Of a DNA stretch of 64,000 nucleotides, positions 25,398 through 34,383 are shown in pieces. The DNA lies in NCBI GenBank assembly GCA_958439205.1, contig OY288189.1:3983001-4047000 (forward strand), read 5' to 3'. Numbering within the stretch: the first letter of the stretch is position 1; each line of letters starts with the position of its first letter. The stretch is from an uncultured Allorhizobium sp. (GTDB lineage: Bacteria; Pseudomonadota; Alphaproteobacteria; Rhizobiales; Rhizobiaceae). A model generated the notes under the pieces. That model was given only the letters and a program-made list of their open reading frames with translations, made no database searches and had not been told where the DNA came from. The translations under genes and the position numbers were made by a program.

Positions 25398-25436
25398 AAT
25401 AGAAAACGCCCCGACCGTTAAATCGATCGGGGCGTC
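25398..25436 (-). terminator. Terminator of the ATP synthase F0 operon
   Basis: Stem ACGCCCCGA (25406-25414) / TCGGGGCGT (25427-25435), loop 12 nt. On the minus strand the stem is followed by TTTCTATTGG. It ends the atpI-atpF operon and may also stop rnhB read-through. Confidence 0.8.
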
Positions 25437-25470
25437 AAATAGAAGGTATTGTCGTTGCGATCGGCCGAAC

Positions 25471-25950
25471 TCAGTTCAGGCGCGACTTGACCTCACCGAT
25501 GGAGGCCTTGAACAGCGCCTGCTGTACACCGTCATCAGCCTTCTTCGCGAGAACCTTTTCAGCAGCAGCGATGGCGAGGTCGACGGCGGCAGCGCGAACG
25601 GCGTTCACGGCTTCGGTTTCGGCCTGCTTGATCTTCTGCTCGGAAAGGGCGTTGCGACGGGCAACGAATTCCTCGGTCTTCTGCTTGGCTTCGGCGGTCA
25701 GGGCAGCGGCTTCGCGTTCGGCGGCAGCAACGATGGCTGCAGCTTCTGCTTCGGCTTCCTTGCGCTTGCGCTGGTATTCGGCCAGCAGATGCTGGGCCTC
25801 TTCACGCAGGCGCTTGGCTTCGGCGAGTTCGTCACGGATCTTGTCCGCGCGCTCGTCGAGGGCCTTCGCCATCATGCCCGGAACCTTCAGGTAGGCGAGC
25901 AGGACGAAGAAGAGAACGAGGGCAACGAGTGCGAAAAATGAAGCGTCCAT
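25471..25950 (-). CDS. atpF: ATP synthase F0 subunit b
   Basis: 159 residues. One N-terminal TM helix (FFALVALVLFFVLLAYL) is followed by a long, highly charged, alanine-rich coiled coil (EAEAEAAAIVAAAEREAAAL) forming the peripheral stalk to F1. Last gene of atpI-B-E-b'-b. ATG 25950 is 5 bp downstream of the b' stop. Rhizobia carry both b and b', which form a heterodimer. Confidence 0.95.
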   Translation of the reverse strand: MDASFFALVALVLFFVLLAYLKVPGMMAKALDERADKIRDELAEAKRLREEAQHLLAEYQRKRKEAEAEAAAIVAAAEREAAALTAEAKQKTEEFVARRNALSEQKIKQAETEAVNAVRAAAVDLAIAAAEKVLAKKADDGVQQALFKASIGEVKSRLN

Positions 25951-25955
25951 GATGC

Positions 25956-26546
25956 TTACGCTCCCTGCTTGGCGATGCCGGAGACGGCAGCCTTGATGTC
26001 GGCTGCGGTCGACTTGGTACCGATCAGTTCTTCAACGATCGTACCGACGGTGTCGATGGCAATCGTGTCGACTTCAGCGAATGCACGGGCCTTGATGTCG
26101 GCGATCCGGCTTTCGGCAGCAGCGATCTTGGCGGAGAGTTCCGTCTCGATGGCTGCGCGCTCGGCGTCGGCCTTGGCCTTGGATGCATCACGCGCGGCGG
26201 AAGCGATCTGGCCGGCTTTCGCCTTGGCCGCGGTCAGCTCGCGCTCGTATGTTTCGATGGCTGCATCGGCTTCGGACTTCAGACGAGCTGCCTCGTCGAG
26301 ATCCTGAGCAATGCGGTCGTGGCGGTTTTCGAGAATGCCGCCGACCCGCGGAACGATGACCTTCTGCATGAGCATGTAGAACACGCCGAACGTGATCACC
26401 AGCCACAGAAGCTGCGACGGATAGGTCGAGAAATCGAACGGCGGGAACACGCCGCCGCCATGTCCCGCGTCTTGGGCCACGCCGGTCTCGGTGTGAAGCT
26501 GGCCTTCTGCCGGAGTTTCCTCTGCAAAGGCGGGGGTCACAAACAT
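25956..26546 (-). CDS. ATP synthase F0 subunit b'
   Basis: 196 residues. N-terminal hydrophobic stretch and Gly/His-rich segment, a TM helix (LLWLVITFGVFYMLM), then coiled coil with repeats of ARDASKAKADAERAA type. Peripheral-stalk partner of subunit b; called atpG or atpX in some annotations. ATG 26546 is preferred since GGAGG lies five bases upstream; an in-frame TTG eight codons earlier is less likely. Confidence 0.94.
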   Translation of the reverse strand: MFVTPAFAEETPAEGQLHTETGVAQDAGHGGGVFPPFDFSTYPSQLLWLVITFGVFYMLMQKVIVPRVGGILENRHDRIAQDLDEAARLKSEADAAIETYERELTAAKAKAGQIASAARDASKAKADAERAAIETELSAKIAAAESRIADIKARAFAEVDTIAIDTVGTIVEELIGTKSTAADIKAAVSGIAKQGA

Positions 26547-26627
26547 GCTCACCTCCAGGTGTATGCTCAAATGCGCGAGATCACGGCTGCCTTGTCGGCG
26601 CGCCGTGATCCCAAACTCCAGCCGTTA

Positions 26628-26855
26628 TTAGACGGCGAACAGGAGAAGGAGAGCGATGAGCAGCGAGAAGATGCCCAGAGCTTCCGTAACGGCGAAGCCG
26701 AATACCAGACGGCCGAACTGGCTGTCGGCAGCCGACGGGTTGCGCAGGGCGCCCGTCAGGTAGTCACCGAAGATACGGCCGAGAGCGAGGGAGGTACCAG
26801 CCATGCCGAGGCATGCGAGACCCGCGCCGATGTACTTTGCTGCTTCCGCTTCCAT
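26628..26855 (-). CDS. atpE: ATP synthase F0 subunit c
   Basis: 75 residues, two TM helices joined by a polar loop (RNPSAADSQ). The ion-binding carboxylate is Glu in FAVTEALGIF near residue 58 and there is no Na+-type ligand set, so the ring is proton-driven. The glycine-rich first helix is normal. Ribosome binding site AAGGAG. Confidence 0.97.
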   Translation of the reverse strand: MEAEAAKYIGAGLACLGMAGTSLALGRIFGDYLTGALRNPSAADSQFGRLVFGFAVTEALGIFSLLIALLLLFAV

Positions 26856-26927
26856 ATGGATACTCCTTCGAATGGGTTGTTGCGGCTGTTTTTGACGCCC
26901 GGTTGGCCGGGGCCAGCGACTTTATTC

Positions 26928-27677
26928 TCAGTGACCACCATGCACAGCGTCGTTCAGGTACATGCAAGTCAGTACCGCGAAGACGTAGGCCTGCAGGAAG
27001 GCAACGAGAAATTCGAGACCGGTCATGGCGACGGTCATGATGAGGGGCAGGATGGAGCCCGCGACGCCGACGGCACCGGCAGCACTCATCGACACGACGA
27101 AGCCTGCGAAGACCTTGAGCGTGATGTGACCGGCCAGCATGTTGGCGAAGAGACGGACGGAGAGGCTGATCGGGCGCGACAGGAAGGACACGACCTCAAT
27201 CGTCGAGACCAGCGGCAGAAGTGCTACCGGCACGCCAGACGGCGCAAAGATCGAGAGGAAGTGCAGTCCGTGCTTGTAGAAGCCGTAGATCAGGACCGTC
27301 AGGATCACGAAGAGCGCCAGAGCGAAGGTTACGATGATCTGGCTGGTGATCGTGAAGAAGTAGGGGAACATGCCGAGCAGGTTTGCAGTCAGCACGAACA
27401 TGAACAGTGAGAAGACCATCGGGAAGAAGTGCATGCCCTTGGAGCCGGCGCCTTCGCGCAGCATGGAGGCGATGAACTCATAGGCCATCTCGGCGACCGA
27501 CTGCATGCGCGTCGGGATCAGACCGCGATTCGAGGTCGAGAAGTAGAGGAAGCTGGAAGCGGCTGCGACAGTCGCAACCATGAAAAGCGAAGCGTTGGTG
27601 AACGAGAAATCAATTCCGCCGATTTCGATCGGGACAATCTTCTGAACCAGGAACTGATGAGTAGGATCGTTTGCCAC
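26928..27677 (-). CDS. atpB: ATP synthase F0 subunit a
   Basis: About 249 residues, five to six TM helices. The half-channel helix with the essential Arg (ISLSVRLFANMLAGH near 176-190) and the C-terminal FLQAYVFAVLTCMYL match. GTG 27677 (VANDPTHQF) is chosen as the start since rhizobial AtpB begins ANDP-HQF; the longer frame to 27713 starts with TTG in a low-quality extension. Downstream of atpI by 56 bp and upstream of atpE by 72 bp. Confidence 0.95.
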   Translation of the reverse strand: MANDPTHQFLVQKIVPIEIGGIDFSFTNASLFMVATVAAASSFLYFSTSNRGLIPTRMQSVAEMAYEFIASMLREGAGSKGMHFFPMVFSLFMFVLTANLLGMFPYFFTITSQIIVTFALALFVILTVLIYGFYKHGLHFLSIFAPSGVPVALLPLVSTIEVVSFLSRPISLSVRLFANMLAGHITLKVFAGFVVSMSAAGAVGVAGSILPLIMTVAMTGLEFLVAFLQAYVFAVLTCMYLNDAVHGGH

Positions 27678-27733
27678 GTTCTGCTCTTTCGCTTTCGCCG
27701 CCGAAGCGGTCAATTCTCATTCAGGCTGGCGCG

Positions 27734-28096
27734 TTAGCGGCCGTCGCCCTTGTCTTTAAAGTCCATCCTGCGATCGGCCGGATGCGGCGAGGCCACGATC
27801 CCGACAACGCGCATGACGTTCAACACGCCGGCACAGAAGCCAATCAGCAGCATGATGATCATGCCCCAAGGCCCCGTACCCACAAAGTAGTCGAAAAGAT
27901 AGCCCAGAATCGCACCAACGATGATCGCAGAGATGAACTCGCTCGAGATCTTCATCGCCATACCATAGCCCTTGCGGGTCTGATCGGCGTTTACCTCGGC
28001 GCGTTCCTCGTCCCTGACCTTGCCATCCCGCACTGCGAGTTCGGCGGCCAATCGTCTACGGCGCTCTTCCAGATCTTCTTCCCGGTGGTCCGTCAT
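27734..28096 (-). CDS. atpI: ATP synthase accessory protein AtpI
   Basis: 120 residues. A charged N-terminus (EERRRRLAAELAVRD) is followed by two TM helices (FISAIIVGAILGYLFDYFV; MIIMLLIGFCAGVLNVM). AtpI assists c-ring assembly and possibly Mg2+ handling. First gene of the F0 operon; its promoter lies at 28201-28229. Confidence 0.92.
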   Translation of the reverse strand: MTDHREEDLEERRRRLAAELAVRDGKVRDEERAEVNADQTRKGYGMAMKISSEFISAIIVGAILGYLFDYFVGTGPWGMIIMLLIGFCAGVLNVMRVVGIVASPHPADRRMDFKDKGDGR

Positions 28097-28478
28097 GGCT
28101 CTCTCCGTCCGTTACCTGTTTCAGGGGCCGTTTATGCGCCCGATTTGAATGCAGAAACGGCGAGATAGAAAGCCTTCTGGCCCGCTTTGAAGTCGGGCGC
28201 ACCATAATTTTGAGGCCCTGTATAGTCAAGGCGTGACAGCACCAAGTTTCACCACAAATTAACCCCGAAAAATCATAGACTTAAGTCCAAGATGCCGATT
28301 CATCGCAGATGACGGACGGCAATTCCGGTCAATTGGCCGCAAGGCTGGGCCAGAATCTGCCACATTGGTGGAGAACGGGCGCGCATCACGTCCGCGATGG
28401 CAGACCGTTTGGCAGTAACGGTTGCGTGGGATGCACCGACATGGGAGGCTGCGTGACCTTGCCCGCCCCGAGACGACC
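28097..28478. other. Intergenic region between atpI and the small membrane protein gene
   Basis: 382 bp without a gene I can support. It contains the atp promoter (28201-28229). The rest is AT-richer than the genes (for example 28190-28290) and shows no clear RNA structure. Weak ATGs near 28422 begin an in-frame extension of the next gene that has no ribosome binding site. Confidence 0.6.
28201..28229 (-). promoter_or_regulatory. Promoter of the ATP synthase F0 operon
   Basis: On the minus strand TTGACT (28224-28229) and TATGGT (28201-28206) are 17 bp apart, 105 bp upstream of the atpI ATG. It is the best sigma-70-like match in the intergenic region. Confidence 0.65.
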
Positions 28479-28673
28479 ATGACACGCTTCCTCATCCGCA
28501 TTGGAATCAGCATCGTGATCGGCTGGATAATCGGTGTGCAGGCGGCCTTCGCCTTCGGTCCGGACGGCAATCTGACGCCGATGCTCTACATCTTCGCCGC
28601 AGTGCCGCTCACCTATCTCGCGACGTTCCTGATCGTGCCGCTTCTCAGCGGCTGGCTCGATCGGCTGCGCTGA
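28479..28673 (+). CDS. Small hydrophobic membrane protein
   Basis: 64 residues with two TM helices (LIRIGISIVIGWIIGVQAAF and MLYIFAAVPLTYLATFLIV) joined by a short acidic loop. ATG 28479 is chosen over an upstream in-frame ATG since the hydrophobic segment starts there. Converges on the SleB gene, 5 bp between stop codons. No family recognised. Confidence 0.7.
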   Translation: MTRFLIRIGISIVIGWIIGVQAAFAFGPDGNLTPMLYIFAAVPLTYLATFLIVPLLSGWLDRLR

Positions 28674-28678
28674 CCGGA

Positions 28679-29872
28679 TCAGCTCCAGCCGCCGCCATAG
28701 GTGCGGTAGAAGATGTGCTTGCCGATCTTTTCCACGCGCTTCATCGTCGGGCCCCAGGCCGGGCGTACATAAGTTGCGTGGTAATGCGTGGCCGAGCCGA
28801 CGTCCTTGAACCAGATCTTGCCGGCGGTGACGGCCATCGCGATTTCCTTGGCGATCTTCCAGTGGCGCGGCGACGCGACGATATCGGGGATGCGGTCGCA
28901 GGCGAAGGAGAACTGGCAGCGGTTTCGCCAATCTTCGTTCTGATAGACGACGCCGCAGATGGAGTCCGGATAATGCGGATTGCGCACGCGGTTCAGGATG
29001 ACCTGGGCAACAGCTGCCTGGCCCTTCACCGATTCGCCGCGGGCCTCGAAGTAGATGCCTTCTGCCAGGCACTTCTGTTCCTTGTCGGAGAAGACGTTGG
29101 CCGGCAGCGGCGTTGCCGCCCAGGCGTGATCCAGCGGGTCGATATCGGGAATGAAGCGACCCTGATCCGGCTGCTTGTCGGCGAGGATGCTGTCGAAGGG
29201 CGAAACCGAGGCATAATCCGGCGGCGGCGGGGCATAGGCCGTGGCCAGCACATCCGGAACGCTGTTGGTAACGAGATCGGCGATCATTGGCGTCAGCGAG
29301 GGATCGACCGGGGGCTTTTCGCGCTTGAAGTAGAAGCTCGCGAGCTCCACAGGCTTGGCCTTGTCTTCCTCACGGGCGAAGGCGGACGGTGTCTTGAGTT
29401 CCGGCTCCATGAGAGAGCTGGTGCGCTGCAGGATGGAGCCGGCGGAGAAGGCGCGCGGCGGGAGCATCTGCTCGACGGCGACCACCCTGCCCTTCTTCTG
29501 ATCGCGGGTGATGCGCATTTCATCCGGGAGAGAAGCGGGATCCGCCTTGCCGCCGTCAAAGGCGATGCGGCGGCCATCGGGCAGGATGAGGCCGGCGCCA
29601 CCGGACAGCGCTTCCGAGGCTTCGCCTTCCGAGAATGCGAGATTGGCTTCGTGGATCGAGCCCGCCGGCGTTGTGGTCATGACCATGCGCCAGTTGCTGG
29701 CGCCGCGATCGACACCGGTCAGAAGCCCTGCCAAATCGGCCTGGGCGGCAACGGAGGGGAAGATCAGCCAGGAAGCAAGGCCGAAGACCAGGGGAGAGGT
29801 CCAGTTCTCCAGCCGGGAGAGGACCTTCTTCGAAGGACGAAACTTGGGACGCAAGGCCACACTCCAACTCAT
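28679..29872 (-). CDS. SleB-type cell wall hydrolase
   Basis: 397 residues. N-terminal TM/signal (LVFGLASWLIFPSVAAQA near 29-46), a long proline/serine-rich linker region, then a C-terminal Hydrolase_2 (SleB) domain from about residue 268: CLAEGIYFEARGES with the catalytic Glu, AQVILNRVRNPHYPDSICGVVYQ and ATHYHATYVRPAW. It would cleave peptidoglycan at the cell envelope. ATG 29872. An inverted repeat of GTTAACC lies about 60 bp upstream. Confidence 0.93.
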   Translation of the reverse strand: MSWSVALRPKFRPSKKVLSRLENWTSPLVFGLASWLIFPSVAAQADLAGLLTGVDRGASNWRMVMTTTPAGSIHEANLAFSEGEASEALSGGAGLILPDGRRIAFDGGKADPASLPDEMRITRDQKKGRVVAVEQMLPPRAFSAGSILQRTSSLMEPELKTPSAFAREEDKAKPVELASFYFKREKPPVDPSLTPMIADLVTNSVPDVLATAYAPPPPDYASVSPFDSILADKQPDQGRFIPDIDPLDHAWAATPLPANVFSDKEQKCLAEGIYFEARGESVKGQAAVAQVILNRVRNPHYPDSICGVVYQNEDWRNRCQFSFACDRIPDIVASPRHWKIAKEIAMAVTAGKIWFKDVGSATHYHATYVRPAWGPTMKRVEKIGKHIFYRTYGGGWS

Positions 29873-29930
29873 ACCGACACGGGTCCGGCGTTCCGGAACT
29901 CGACAGGATTACATTAGAGAAATATCTCCT

Positions 29931-29953
29931 GTTAACCTTGATGGTTGGTTAAC
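29931..29953. promoter_or_regulatory. GTTAACC inverted repeat upstream of sleB
   Basis: GTTAACC (29931-29937) and GGTTAAC (29947-29953) are perfect reverse complements 9 bp apart, 59 bp upstream of the SleB ATG. TTAACC is the half-site of the cell-cycle regulator CtrA in alphaproteobacteria, but the spacing is not the usual TTAA-N7-TTAA. Operator function is inferred. Confidence 0.35.
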
Positions 29954-29992
29954 GGCGGATCACAGCTTCGGGAGCTGCAGCCGATAAACGCA

Positions 29993-30022
29993 CAAGGCCG
30001 CCGACAAAAATCGGCGGCCTTG
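29993..30022 (-). terminator. Hairpin terminator of kup
   Basis: Perfect 12-bp stem CAAGGCCGCCGA (29993-30004) / TCGGCGGCCTTG (30011-30022) with a 6-nt loop, 22 bp after the kup stop on the minus strand. The T-run beyond the stem is weak (TGCGTTTATC), so it may be partly factor-dependent. Confidence 0.7.
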
Positions 30023-30044
30023 TAGTCATCCACAGGTGTGTCGC

Positions 30045-31946
30045 TCAGATGATGACGTGCGAGCCGAGTTCGATAACGCGATTGGCCGGCAGGCGGAAAT
30101 AGTCCGACGGATCTGCGGCCGCTTCTGCGAGCGCGATATAGAGGCGGTCCTGCCAATGGGGCATGCCCATGCCGGCACCGGCAACGAGCTTGCGGCGACC
30201 GAGATAGAAGGAGGTCGACATGATGTCGAACTTCAGGCCACCTCGGCGCAGGCTCGCCAGCGTCTTGGAGACGTTCTGCGTCTCCATGTAGCCGAAGCGG
30301 ATCTCGACGCGCGAAAAGCGTTCGGACAATTCCTCGACGGCAAACCGCTCTTCTTCGGCGACACGCGGGCGTCCGAGCGTGCGGATGGTGAGAACGATGT
30401 TGCGCTCGTGGATGACGTGATTGTGCTTCAGATTGTGCATCAGCGCCGCAGGCGCCCGGGTCGGATCGCTGGTGAGGAAGATCGCCGTCCCGGCGACGCA
30501 AGCGGGGCCGTGTTCGCTCTTCCGCTCGATCATCGCGATGAAGTCCTCAAGCCCCACATCATCCCGACGGGTCTTCTGGAAGATGATCGCGGAGCCGCGG
30601 CGCCAGGTCCACATGACGACCGTGAAGGCTGCCGCGAAGAGAACGGGAATGTAGCCGCCGTCATGGATCTTCAGAAGGTTTGCCCCGAGGAAGACCAGTT
30701 CCAGGATGAGCAGCGGGGTCAGCACCGCGACCGCAAGCGGCAGGCTCCAGTTCCACTTCTTGCGAACGAATTCGAAGGCCATGATGGTGGTCACCACCAT
30801 GGCACCGGTAACGGAGATGCCATAGGCGGTCGCCAGCGCCTCCGAGCTTTCGAACAGCAGGACGAGTGACAGCACGCCGACGAGCAGCAGGGTATTGACC
30901 GAGGGCAGATAGATCTGGCCGGTCTGCGTCTCGGATGTAAAGAGGATCTGCATGCGCGGCAGGAAGCCGAGATGGATCGCCTGGCGCACCAGCGAGAAGG
31001 CGCCGGTGATGACCGCCTGACTGGCGATGATCGTGGCGAAGGTGGCTAGGATCACGATCGGCAGCAGCGCCCAGGACGGGAACATCAGAAAGAACGGATC
31101 GGAGGCCGTTGAGGGGTCACTCAGGACCAGGGCGCCCTGGCCGAGATAATTCAAGACAAGTGCAGGGAAGACCAGCGCGAACCAGGCCAGCTGGATGGGC
31201 TTGCGTCCGAAGTGGCCGAGGTCAGCGTAAAGCGCTTCCGCACCTGTCACCGTCAGGAAGACGGCGCCGAGGACGACGATGCCGAGGAAGCCTTCGCGCA
31301 CCAGGAAGGATGCGGCATACCAGGGATTGAAGGCGGCGAAGATGCCGACATCATCGAAGATGTGATAGATGCCGCCGGCTGCCATGACGATGAACCAGAC
31401 CGCAGTGATCGGGCCGAAGAAGCGGGCGACCGCGCCCGTTCCACGCGACTGGACCGCAAAGAGGCCGATCAGGATCGCGAGCGAAATGGGCACGATGAAG
31501 TCCGATAGGTCCGGGGCGACCAGCTTCAGGCCCTCGACGGCAGAGAGGACCGACAAGGCTGGCGTGATCATGGAATCGCCGAGGAAGAGGGCAGCCCCGA
31601 TCAGGCCCAGCACCATCAGGATCGGGCCATGGCCATTTGCCGTCTTCGACAGGAGGGCCAACAGCGACAGCGTGCCGCCTTCGCCGTCATTGTCGGCGCG
31701 CAGCAGGAAGAGCACGTATTTCAGCGTGACGATGATGGTCAGCGACCAGATCATCAGCGAGATCAGGCCGATGATCTCGACCCGGGTGATGCCGTCGACG
31801 CCGATCGGCTTCAAAGCCTCGCGAAAGGCGTATAGCGGGCTCGTGCCGATATCGCCATAGACAACGCCGACTGACCCCAGAGAGAGGAGAAGAAGACTGC
31901 GTACATCCTTCGGGCCAGCCTGCGGCTGGTGATCGATCTGTTGCAT
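30045..31946 (-). CDS. kup: Kup-family low-affinity potassium uptake protein
   Basis: K+:H+ symporter in the inner membrane. 633 residues: about 12 TM helices to residue 460 and a cytoplasmic C-terminal domain. Signatures SLGSVGVVYGDIGTSPLYAFREAL near 26-49, GDSMITPALSVLSAVEGL near 128-145 and FGYMETQNV near the end. It starts 15 bp downstream of the corA stop, so the two ion transporters are one operon. A hairpin terminator follows. Confidence 0.95.
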   Translation of the reverse strand: MQQIDHQPQAGPKDVRSLLLLSLGSVGVVYGDIGTSPLYAFREALKPIGVDGITRVEIIGLISLMIWSLTIIVTLKYVLFLLRADNDGEGGTLSLLALLSKTANGHGPILMVLGLIGAALFLGDSMITPALSVLSAVEGLKLVAPDLSDFIVPISLAILIGLFAVQSRGTGAVARFFGPITAVWFIVMAAGGIYHIFDDVGIFAAFNPWYAASFLVREGFLGIVVLGAVFLTVTGAEALYADLGHFGRKPIQLAWFALVFPALVLNYLGQGALVLSDPSTASDPFFLMFPSWALLPIVILATFATIIASQAVITGAFSLVRQAIHLGFLPRMQILFTSETQTGQIYLPSVNTLLLVGVLSLVLLFESSEALATAYGISVTGAMVVTTIMAFEFVRKKWNWSLPLAVAVLTPLLILELVFLGANLLKIHDGGYIPVLFAAAFTVVMWTWRRGSAIIFQKTRRDDVGLEDFIAMIERKSEHGPACVAGTAIFLTSDPTRAPAALMHNLKHNHVIHERNIVLTIRTLGRPRVAEEERFAVEELSERFSRVEIRFGYMETQNVSKTLASLRRGGLKFDIMSTSFYLGRRKLVAGAGMGMPHWQDRLYIALAEAAADPSDYFRLPANRVIELGSHVII

Positions 31947-31961
31947 GGGGTTCCAGGCTCG

Positions 31962-32939
31962 TCAGAGCCAGCCTTTCCAACGGAAAAACAGGAAGGGGAT
32001 GATGGCGGACAAGAGCATGGCAAACAGTGCCATGGGGTATCCGAAGCTCCATCCCAGTTCCGGCATGAAATCAAAGTTCATGCCGTAGATTGATGCGACC
32101 AGGGTCGGCGGCAGAAAGACCACCGAGGCGATCGAGAATATCTTGATGATGGCGTTCTGCTCGACATTGATCAGGCCGAGCGAGGCATCCAGCATGAAGG
32201 TTATGTTGTTGCCGACAAAGGCTGCGTGCTCGCCGAGCGACTGGATGTCGCGCGCGACGATGGTACAGAGTTCGGCGGCATCTTCTTCCCGTCGCACAAT
32301 CGGCTGCGACTGCAGGAAGATGACGAGACGCGACAGGGAGACGAGGCTGTCGCGCAGTTTGCTGACCATCTGGTGATGGCTCGCAATATCGAGAAGTTTG
32401 TCTTCCAGGAAGCGCGGCGGGCGGCGCTTGGCGGCCTTGCGATTGACGAAGATGGTGATCGACAGCGCATCGAGGCGGGCAGCCAGCGTTTCCAGGATCT
32501 CGGCGGTCCGGTCGACGATCGTCTCGAGCAGATGACCAAGGAGCTTCGCGCCGGTGTCGCACTGGCCATTCAGCCGAAGGAGGCTGGCGCTGAACAGGGC
32601 GAAGGATTTCGGCTCGGCGTAGCGGATGGTGATCAGCCGGCCGCGATAGAGAATGAAGGCGACGTCCGTCAGCAACGGATAGCTGGAATCTGCCCGGTAG
32701 AGCAGCGAGGCGGTCATGTAGATCGCCTCGTTCTCGACATAGAGACGACTGGAGGGCTCGATATCCTTCAGTTCTTCCGGAGTCGGGAGCGGAATGCCGA
32801 TCTTGCCCTCAACGAGGTGTTCTTCCTCGATGGTCGGCTTGATCAGGTCGATCCAGATTATGTCTTCGGGGAATTCGCCAAATGTCGGCTCGATGCCGAT
32901 GACTTCGACACTTCCGTCTCTTCGATAGGCCCTTATCAA
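31962..32939 (-). CDS. corA: CorA-type magnesium/cobalt transporter
   Basis: About 325 residues. A large N-terminal cytoplasmic domain and a long helix are followed by two C-terminal TM helices and the signature YGMNFDFMPEL between them (near 286-296), ending in a basic tail FFRWKGWL. TTG 32939 (LIRAYRRDGSVEV) is chosen as the start, because the family begins MIRAY; the longer in-frame segment starts at another TTG inside the promoter region. Cotranscribed with kup. Confidence 0.9.
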   Translation of the reverse strand: MIRAYRRDGSVEVIGIEPTFGEFPEDIIWIDLIKPTIEEEHLVEGKIGIPLPTPEELKDIEPSSRLYVENEAIYMTASLLYRADSSYPLLTDVAFILYRGRLITIRYAEPKSFALFSASLLRLNGQCDTGAKLLGHLLETIVDRTAEILETLAARLDALSITIFVNRKAAKRRPPRFLEDKLLDIASHHQMVSKLRDSLVSLSRLVIFLQSQPIVRREEDAAELCTIVARDIQSLGEHAAFVGNNITFMLDASLGLINVEQNAIIKIFSIASVVFLPPTLVASIYGMNFDFMPELGWSFGYPMALFAMLLSAIIPFLFFRWKGWL

Positions 32940-32986
32940 GGACTGGTCACCTTCATGGCACGCCGCGCGTTGAAGTCGTGGACACA

Positions 32987-33016
32987 ATCATAGACCCGGA
33001 ACGAAAGCCAAATCAA
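32987..33016 (-). promoter_or_regulatory. Candidate promoter of the corA-kup operon
   Basis: Minus-strand TTGATT (33011-33016) and TATGAT (32987-32992) spaced by 18 bp, 48 bp upstream of the chosen corA start codon. Confidence 0.55.
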
Positions 33017-33095
33017 TTGCTGCAGCACAGCAATGCAGCTGACGCACGGCTGGAAGCTTGCACACACCGAATCTTGCGGCCCTAGTTGCCTGATA

Positions 33096-34271
33096 TCACT
33101 CGAAGACGATCGCGGGAGCGGCACGGCCGGAACGGGCCTTGACCTGCTCCCAGACCTTGGTCGCGATATCGCGATAGACCTTGGCCTGCGGGCCGTCGGG
33201 CTCGCTTACGACAACAGGCGTTCCGGCATCCGAGGTCTCGCGGATCGAGATCGTGAGCGGGACTTCACCGAGGAAGGGCACGCCGATGGTCTCGGCTTCC
33301 GCCTTTGCGCCGCCATGGCCGAAGATGTCGTAGCGATTGCCGGTATCCGGCGCGATGAAGTAGCTCATGTTCTCGACGATGCCGAGGACCGGGACCTCGA
33401 CCTTGTTGAACATGTTCAGCCCCTTGCGGGCATCGATCAGGGCCAGATCCTGCGGCGTGGAGACGATGACGGCACCTGATAGTGGCACCTGCTGTGCCAT
33501 GGTCAGCTGCGCGTCGCCGGTGCCCGGCGGCATGTCGACCACGAGTACGTCGAGATCGCCCCAGGCCACTTCGCGCAGCATCTGCATGAGCGCCGACTGG
33601 ACCATCGGTCCACGCCAGATCATCGCCGTGCCCTCGTCGACGAGGAAGCCCATGGACATGACCTTGATGCCGTAATTCTCCATGGGCACAATGATGCGGT
33701 TCTCGATCTGCTGCGGGCGACCGGTTATCCCGAGAAGGCGCGGCATGGACGGACCATAGACGTCGGCGTCGAGGATGCCGACGCGCAGGCCGTTGGCTTT
33801 CATTGCAAGCGCGAGGTTGACCGCTGTCGTCGACTTGCCCACGCCGCCCTTGCCCGAGGCGACCGCGATGATCGCATCGATGCCCGGGACGCCCGCCTTG
33901 GTGCGCTGCTGGCCGCTCGGAGCGGGACCGTGATTGTGGGCGGGGCCATGATTATGAGCATGTCCTTGGCCCTGGGCGGGAGCGGCCGGCTGCGGACGCG
34001 GCGGCGGGGCAGAACCCTGCTTGCGCTCTGCCGTCAGGCTGACCACGGCGCCGTTCACGCCGGGGATGGCCTTGACCGTACGCTCTGCCGCCTGACGCAG
34101 CGGCTCCAGTTCCTGGGCGCGCTCGGCCGGCACGTTGATGGAGAAATAGACCTTGGCGTCGGAAATGAAGACATCGGAGACCATGCCCAGGTCGACGATG
34201 TTGCCCTCAAGATCCGGTCCCCGGATCCCCTTCAGCGCCTCAATCACCCGATCACGCGACAATTCGGTCAT
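33096..34271 (-). CDS. Mrp/ApbC-family P-loop ATPase without cysteines
   Basis: 391 residues. An N-terminal MIP18 (DUF59) domain (VIEALKGIRGPDLEGNIVDL near 9-28) is followed by a Pro/Gln linker with a His-rich piece (GHAHNHGPAHNHGPAP near 103-118) and the Mrp ATPase domain with Walker A ASGKGGVGKSTTAVNLALA near 138-156, LDADVYGPSMPRLLG and MPPGTGDAQLTM. Mrp proteins carry and deliver Fe-S clusters through a C-x-x-C pair near the C-terminus. Here the equivalent place reads ENMSYFIAPDTGNRYDIFG, and I find no cysteine in the whole protein, so a cluster held by Cys is not possible. ATG 34271. Confidence 0.9.
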   Translation of the reverse strand: MTELSRDRVIEALKGIRGPDLEGNIVDLGMVSDVFISDAKVYFSINVPAERAQELEPLRQAAERTVKAIPGVNGAVVSLTAERKQGSAPPPRPQPAAPAQGQGHAHNHGPAHNHGPAPSGQQRTKAGVPGIDAIIAVASGKGGVGKSTTAVNLALAMKANGLRVGILDADVYGPSMPRLLGITGRPQQIENRIIVPMENYGIKVMSMGFLVDEGTAMIWRGPMVQSALMQMLREVAWGDLDVLVVDMPPGTGDAQLTMAQQVPLSGAVIVSTPQDLALIDARKGLNMFNKVEVPVLGIVENMSYFIAPDTGNRYDIFGHGGAKAEAETIGVPFLGEVPLTISIRETSDAGTPVVVSEPDGPQAKVYRDIATKVWEQVKARSGRAAPAIVFE

Positions 34272-34383
34272 TTCGATATTCTTTCCGCTCGGACATTCAT
34301 CTGTGCAAGTTCAGATAATGGAGCGGGAGGCTTTCGCCAACTGCAAATGCGATGGCGAGAGTGCGACCATTGCCGCAGAAACA

